64,000 nucleotides of DNA from Trifolium pratense (taxonomy: Eukaryota; Streptophyta; Magnoliopsida; Fabales; Fabaceae), in assembly GCF_020283565.1 (NCBI RefSeq), contig NC_060065.1, positions 28,694,409-28,758,408 on the forward strand, read 5' to 3'. The notes under the pieces are model-generated. The model worked only from the letters and a program-made list of their open reading frames with translations, was not told the origin of the DNA and did not search any database. The position numbers were made by a program, and so were the translations under genes. Shown piece after piece: positions 59,868 through 64,000 of the stretch. Each line of letters opens with the position of its first letter. Positions within the stretch are counted from its first letter, which is position 1.

Positions 59868-60060
59868 TTTTGATAGTTGTAGATTTTATGGGTTATTTTG
59901 ATGGTTGTAGATTTGTGGGTTATTTTGATGGTAAGCTTAAGGGTTACTTTGATGGTTGTAGACTTTGAGGGTTATTTTGATGGAAGTTTAAGGGTTGCTT
60001 TGATGGGTTATATATTTTGGTGGGTTATATATTTTGTGGGTTATTTTTATGGATATATAG
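59868..60060. repeat. Degenerate tandem GGGTTATTTTGATGG repeat
   Basis: The 3' flank of the second CACTA reading frame consists of about six variants of GGGTTATTTTGATGGTTGTA. An AT run follows at 60088-60117 and an A-tract at about 60187-60203. Confidence 0.7.
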
Positions 60061-60086
60061 ACCTTTTATGTTGACATTTTATATGG

Positions 60087-60120
<34 letters not shown>

Positions 60121-60599
60121 GGTCTTGGATAAGAATTTATATTTTAAATGCATGAATAGTAATTGTTAGGTGACTTTCCATTAGCTAAAAAAAAAAAAAA
60201 AAATTACAAAAGCGTCAGCTTAGCTAATTGTTAGGTGATGCTACATAATTCTAAAACCAACGCATAGCATCCATCAGGGGCAGACGCTACAGTTAGCGTC
60301 TGTCAAGTGGACTCTACAGGTGACACTTTATGAGACTGATATATATCTGTAGCGTCACGCAATAACCGAAGCTACTAGCGTCTGCCATATATACATGTTA
60401 CTAGCTTCAATGTAGCGTCTAATTGAACGGATGCCAAATAGCGTCTGCTGGACGCAACTGTCTAACTTCGAGCGTTTAAGCGTCTACCACGACATGGATG
60501 CTAAGCTGACGCTAAAACCTGTTAGAGTCCGTTTTTTGCCATTTAGCGTCTAATTTTGACCGACGCTCCAGAGCAGTTTTGTTGTAGTGTTATGTTGCA

Positions 60600-61260
60600 T
60601 CTATCATGATGAATGAAGTGATAACGCAACACAAAAAAAGTAGAGTTACATCAATTGAATGAGAGAGATGGCGTAGTAAAGAATCCAAAGTTGATTATCG
60701 CTTCTCTAAGTCCTACTTGAACTGAAATTTATGGAATAAGAGTTTGAGTTTTATATATAAAATTCTAAAATTTAGGTTGAGTTTGTTATATACAGTTGTT
60801 TTTATTTGTTTGTTATTATCAATCATAGACTGCCTTTGCCCGCGTTTTTTGGGTTCTATTGTATTTTTTTTATAAAGATTATTATATTTTACCACAACAA
60901 AAAAATGAGGTAGCTCATGTTTTTATAAGGATAGCTACATCTCTAATTAGTTCTAATATTTTTATTGATGTACTGACATATATAAGTCAGTTGATTATGA
61001 ATGAAATGTTATAAGCATCTTTTGCTAAAAAAAAAAGATTATTATATTTTTTATTTTTTGTTGATATACAGATTTTTTTTATTTAATTTTTTTGGTTAGG
61101 AAGCTGAAAAAATAAGAAAAGAAAAATTATTCACCAAAGAAAGAAGTTTTTCATTACGTGAGTATATATTTTTTGGGTTGGATTGTTTATTTGTTTTTTT
61201 TTTTATAGTTTCTTTTATGATATATATGAAAAAAATTAGAAAAAAGATGACTTATATTAT
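60600..61260. other. Intergenic, no gene seen
   Basis: AT-rich sequence between the CACTA element and the GRF-carrying element. No gene is recognised. Confidence 0.4.
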
Positions 61261-61264
61261 CAAA

Positions 61265-61421
61265 GGTAATTAATCTCTCTTTGTAACTCCAAATTTAACG
61301 GGGTTTGATTCTGTAGAAAGCTAACTCGATTATGGTCATTTTGGTATCCATTTGGTGAATTATTGATCCAAATTGAGTTGTGTGCGCAGCTTTGAAGTGG
61401 TGACTGGAAAGCAGATTTTGT
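61265..61421. repeat. Left 157 bp direct repeat flanking the GRF-carrying element
   Basis: Starts GGTAATTAATCTCTCTTTGT and runs to GAAAGCAGATTTT. The same sequence, with scattered differences, occurs at 62887-63043 in the same orientation (offset 1622 bp). Confidence 0.85.
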
Positions 61422-61427
61422 GCAGAA

Positions 61428-62864
61428 GTTTGGGGAGTAAACTGTCACTTTCGTCTCTGAAAGTGGCACTCGCTGTCATAATAGTCCCCGAATCATCAAA
61501 AAACAATTTAAGATCCCTGAAAGTGACTTCCGTTAGTCAGAATAGTCCCCGTCGTTAGTTTGCATCAAAGAACCGTTTGGTAGTGCTGATGTGGCCGTTT
61601 TGTTGACTTTATTGACCAATACGTGTCATTTCTTTTTAAAAATTGAAGCCACATAGGCAGGGACCAAATTGAAGGTAAAAAAAAAATCAAAAAGGTAGAT
61701 AACCCTTGAGGGACTAAATTGACTAAAATAGAAAATAACCCCCAATTATAAAACCCTAAATCAATCTCCATCTCTTCCTCTTCTCATCTCCATCTTCTTC
61801 CTCTTCTCATCTCCACTTCTCATCTCCATCTTCTTCCTCTTCTCATCTCCATAACCATTTTCGATTAGTTGAAAGATGAAAGGAGTTCCACCAATTTCAC
61901 AGCAAAGAGAAGCTTCAACTACCCAAATTGGAAGTCAATCATCATCCTCACGTTTTGATCGGAGGCCTGACTGTTTTTGTGAGAGAAAGACAGTGATGCT
62001 TAGAGCAAAAACATTGAAGAATCCAGGGAGACAATTCTACACATGCCCACTAAACAAAGTATGTCATTTTTGTGGTTGTGTTTAATTTATGTTTGTTTAT
62101 AGTTTTGTGCTTGTGTATGATGCTATGTTATGTTAATTTGCAGGAAGATAGTGCAAATTGCAAATACTTCATGTGGGTTGATGAGTGGGAAGACTATCTT
62201 GCAAATGAATCTTTAAGAAGAGTAGAAAGAAAAGAAGGAGTAAAAGATGATGAAATGAAAACTAGTGTTGACAACAATTATGAAAATGATAAGTTCAAGT
62301 GAGATGTAAACTCAAAGTTGGATATGTTGGTTGTTGACATGAAGCTTATAAAATACTTTGTATTTGCTTGTATTGTGATTCAACTTTTGAATATGGTTGT
62401 TCACAAGTAGTGTTGTTGATTAGTGATTGAAATTAGTGAGTGTAATATTGTTGATTAGTGAGCGTAATGTTATTGATTAGTGAATGTGTTCACAATTGCT
62501 TTGTCACTTTGAGAAAGGAAGAGTGAAAATGAGAGGAGATAGAGAGATGAAACCAAATAGAACCATCTTCCGTAAAAAAAAAAAAACCATCCATCTACCT
62601 TTTTTTTATTTTTTTACCATCAATTTGGTCCCTGCCTATGTGGCATCAATTTTTAAAAAGAAATGACACGTATTGGTCAATAAAGTCAACAAAATGGCCA
62701 CATCAGCACTACCAAACGGTTCTTTGATGCAAACTAACGTCGGGGACTATTCTGATTAACAGAAGTTACTTTCAGGGACCTTAAATTGTTTTTTGATGAT
62801 TCAGGGACTAGTATGACAGCGAGTGCCACTTTCAGGGACCAAAGTGACAGTTTACTCAAGTTTG
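61428..62864. mobile_element. TIR element carrying a GRF zinc finger gene
   Basis: Inverted ends of about 270 bp: AGTTTGGGGAGTAAACTGTC to AAAGGTAGAT (61428-61700) and the complement at 62593-62864. They share long blocks such as GAACCGTTTGGTAGTGCTGA and CCAATACGTGTCATTTCTTT with few mismatches. The gene at 61876-62302 fills the interior. The length of the inverted ends and the carried gene recall Mutator-like gene-carrying elements. No 9 bp target duplication was made out, because the element sits between 157 bp direct repeats. Confidence 0.75.
61876..62302 (+). CDS. Small GRF-type zinc finger protein
   Basis: Two exons (61876-62058 and 62144-62302) with GTATGT/GCAG boundaries encode 113 aa. 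The GRF-type zinc finger covers about 31-75. Cys33-x-Cys35 (CFCERKTV), the NPGRQFYTCP segment with Cys57, and NCKYFMWVDEW with Cys67 supply the expected four cysteines and the aromatic/Trp core. In larger proteins this finger binds single-stranded nucleic acid; here nothing follows except an acidic/basic tail (SLRRVERKEG...). The intron falls inside the finger, and splicing is needed to complete it. A CT-rich leader with repeated CATCTCCATCTTCTTCC precedes the ATG (61760-61855). It lies wholly inside a TIR element, so it may be a captured host gene or an element-encoded accessory protein. Confidence 0.75.
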
Positions 62865-62886
62865 GGGGACATACCTTCACTAAAAC

Positions 62887-63043
62887 GGTAATTAATCTCT
62901 TTTTGTAACTCCAAATTTAGTAGGGTTTGATTCTGTGGAAAGATAACTCGATTACGGTCATTTCTATACCCGTTTGGTGAATTATTGATCCAAATTGAAT
63001 TGTGTGAGAAGTTTTGAAGTTGTGAGTCGAAAGCAGAATTTTA
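62887..63043. repeat. Right 157 bp direct repeat flanking the GRF-carrying element
   Basis: Same-orientation copy of 61265-61421. G-runs (63045-63053 and 63077-63084) follow directly. Confidence 0.85.
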
Positions 63044-63089
63044 GGGGGGGGGCAAAATCCAAAAAATTATAAAACAGGGGGGGCAAAAA

Positions 63090-63890
63090 ATGTTAAATTA
63101 ATATTTAATTTTTTCAAGTAAGATAATAAGAGTAAAATTGGAATAAAAATTAATGAGTTATAAGCTAATTGAATTAGCTTTTCAAAATAAATTATAAGGT
63201 GGTGTAATTTTGGGTTTTATATATTTTGACCAATGTATAGCATCTTGCGAAACATTAAACAATAGTGATATGCATGATTTAAAATATATTCAATATATTA
63301 TAATCCTTTATCTTTTTTTTTTCAAATAGAAATTTTGTAGTTTTTTTAATATAGTTTGTTGATTTCTGTTTTTGAATAGAAATTTTTGGTTTTTTGATTT
63401 ATCGTTGTTCTTTTTTGAATATACATGTTGTATTAGTAGTAATTTTATATATTATTTGAAATTCAAAAAAAAAAATTATATGTTATTTATTGTTTAATTG
63501 AATTATCAGGATGAATAAATTTTTCCAGTAGTGCATAAATTTTTAACTTCACTAATAATTTATGTCCGGGTCCGCTCTGGTTATTATAGGGACTTGTTGA
63601 AGAATAATAATCCTTGAAGAATTGAGCGGTAATTTTTTTAGTTGCTTTTTAATTTTCTGTTTTAATTATCATTTTTTGTGCTTTTGTGTTTGTGTATTTC
63701 TTAGCAATGGCGAAGAAACCTTTGTTAAGGGAGCCATTGTGTTCGTATCCTCCTCGTAATCAAAATGTTGCAAAAAAGTATAAAAACTACTTTTCTTTCA
63801 TGAATACTTTTCTTTTGTTATGGATGGAATATAATTGACTTTATCAATCTTTGACAAACAATCTGAATAAATAAATGAAATAATTAAAAA
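63090..63890. other. Intergenic, no gene supported
   Basis: AT-rich. A short frame from about 63708 (MAKKPLLREPLCSYPPRNQN) follows a possible acceptor (TTTCTTAG). It has no recognisable family and stops within about 45 codons. Confidence 0.35.
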
Positions 63891-63900
63891 AAAATCTTTA

Positions 63901-63999
63901 AATAATGTTGGGGTAATTCCACCAAACTGGAATACCAACAACAACACCATTGTTAGAGTTCTTGGCACCAACATCCGTTCCGGTTAAACGATTACCATA
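63901..63999 (-). CDS. Possible C-terminal end of a gene running out of the window
   Basis: From the window edge the minus strand is open for 32 codons, including GTDVGAKNSN and VVVGIPVWWNYPNII, and ends at a TAA. The composition is more protein-like than the surrounding DNA. The family is not recognised, and the frame is too short to be sure. Confidence 0.25.
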
Positions 64000-64000
64000 A

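Larger units (their letters stand above)
50456..60589 (+). mobile_element. CACTA (En/Spm) DNA transposon, outer element
   Basis: A 10,134 bp element with perfect 18 bp terminal inverted repeats CACTACAACAAAACTGCT (50456-50473 and complement at 60572-60589), flanked by a 3 bp target duplication TTA (50453-50455 and 60590-60592). Subterminal regions are dense in AGCGTC/GACGCT motifs in both orientations, the presumed transposase-binding repeats. It holds a spliced transposase-type gene on the plus strand: a leader exon ending at a GTAAGT donor (56049), an intron, and coding exons at 57765-58907 and 59355-59867. A second CACTA element interrupts its leader exon. It lacks the rest of the tnp2 transposase, so it is probably non-autonomous. 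Confidence 0.95.

Noticed and set aside
51055..60589. One CACTA element running from 51055 to 60589
   Set aside because: Its flanks would be CAA and TTA, whereas 50456/60589 and 51055/55997 each have matching 3 bp duplications.

Overview
The window is nuclear plant DNA: it is strongly AT-rich, its genes have many GT/AG introns, and transposable elements fill most of it. The best-preserved gene is close to Arabidopsis ANTHOCYANINLESS2. The repeat types (several tRNA-derived SINE families, Stowaway and Harbinger MITEs, CACTA elements with AGCGTC subterminal repeats, AT-microsatellite-associated TIR elements) suggest a papilionoid legume of the Medicago/Trifolium kind. That placement is inference, since no marker sequence was searched.

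Three ordinary host genes can be rebuilt exon by exon. (1) 13621-20656 (+): an HD-ZIP class IV homeodomain-START transcription factor (ANL2 type), 9 exons, about 811 aa. (2) 33513-36721 (+): a divergent cyclin-dependent-kinase-like gene, 8 exons, with an altered glycine loop and PSTAIRE helix. (3) 41663-44797 (-): a secreted glycoside hydrolase family 5 protein with a C-terminal ricin-B-like lectin domain, 3 exons, 536 aa. They appear functionally unrelated and lie in different parts of the window, separated by repeats. A fourth small gene, 61876-62302 (+), encodes a GRF-type zinc finger protein and sits inside a transposon-like element with ~270 bp inverted ends.

Layout. 1-13000: MITEs (212-599, 1205-1621, 1981-2251), a ~500 bp near-identical duplication (6509-7013 and 8739-9243), and two TIR elements next to AT microsatellites (7018-8735, 9302-10099). 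13000-21000: the ANL2-like gene. 21900-32500: a LINE remnant, a complete 352 bp TRIM retrotransposon (23488-23839), Helitron-like pieces, SINEs, a TIR element packed with CTACTTAAGTAG palindromes (30806-31294), and a 679 bp hAT element with an 8 bp target duplication. 32600-36900: the kinase gene. 37000-41600: MITEs, a Copia 5' end joined to a LINE 3' fragment, and a solo-LTR-like block. 41660-44800: the GH5 gene. 45000-50200: SINEs, a MITE and two tandem Helitron-like elements. 50456-60589: a 10.1 kb CACTA (En/Spm) element with a truncated transposase gene, split by a second 4.9 kb CACTA element inserted in the opposite orientation. The inner element appears to carry a captured exon of a mitochondrial porin (VDAC) gene. 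61260-63045: the GRF-finger TIR element between 157 bp direct repeats.

Most of the interest lies in the transposons: nested, gene-capturing and palindrome-bearing elements whose boundaries can be read from target-site duplications. No CRISPR array, operon or organellar sequence was seen.
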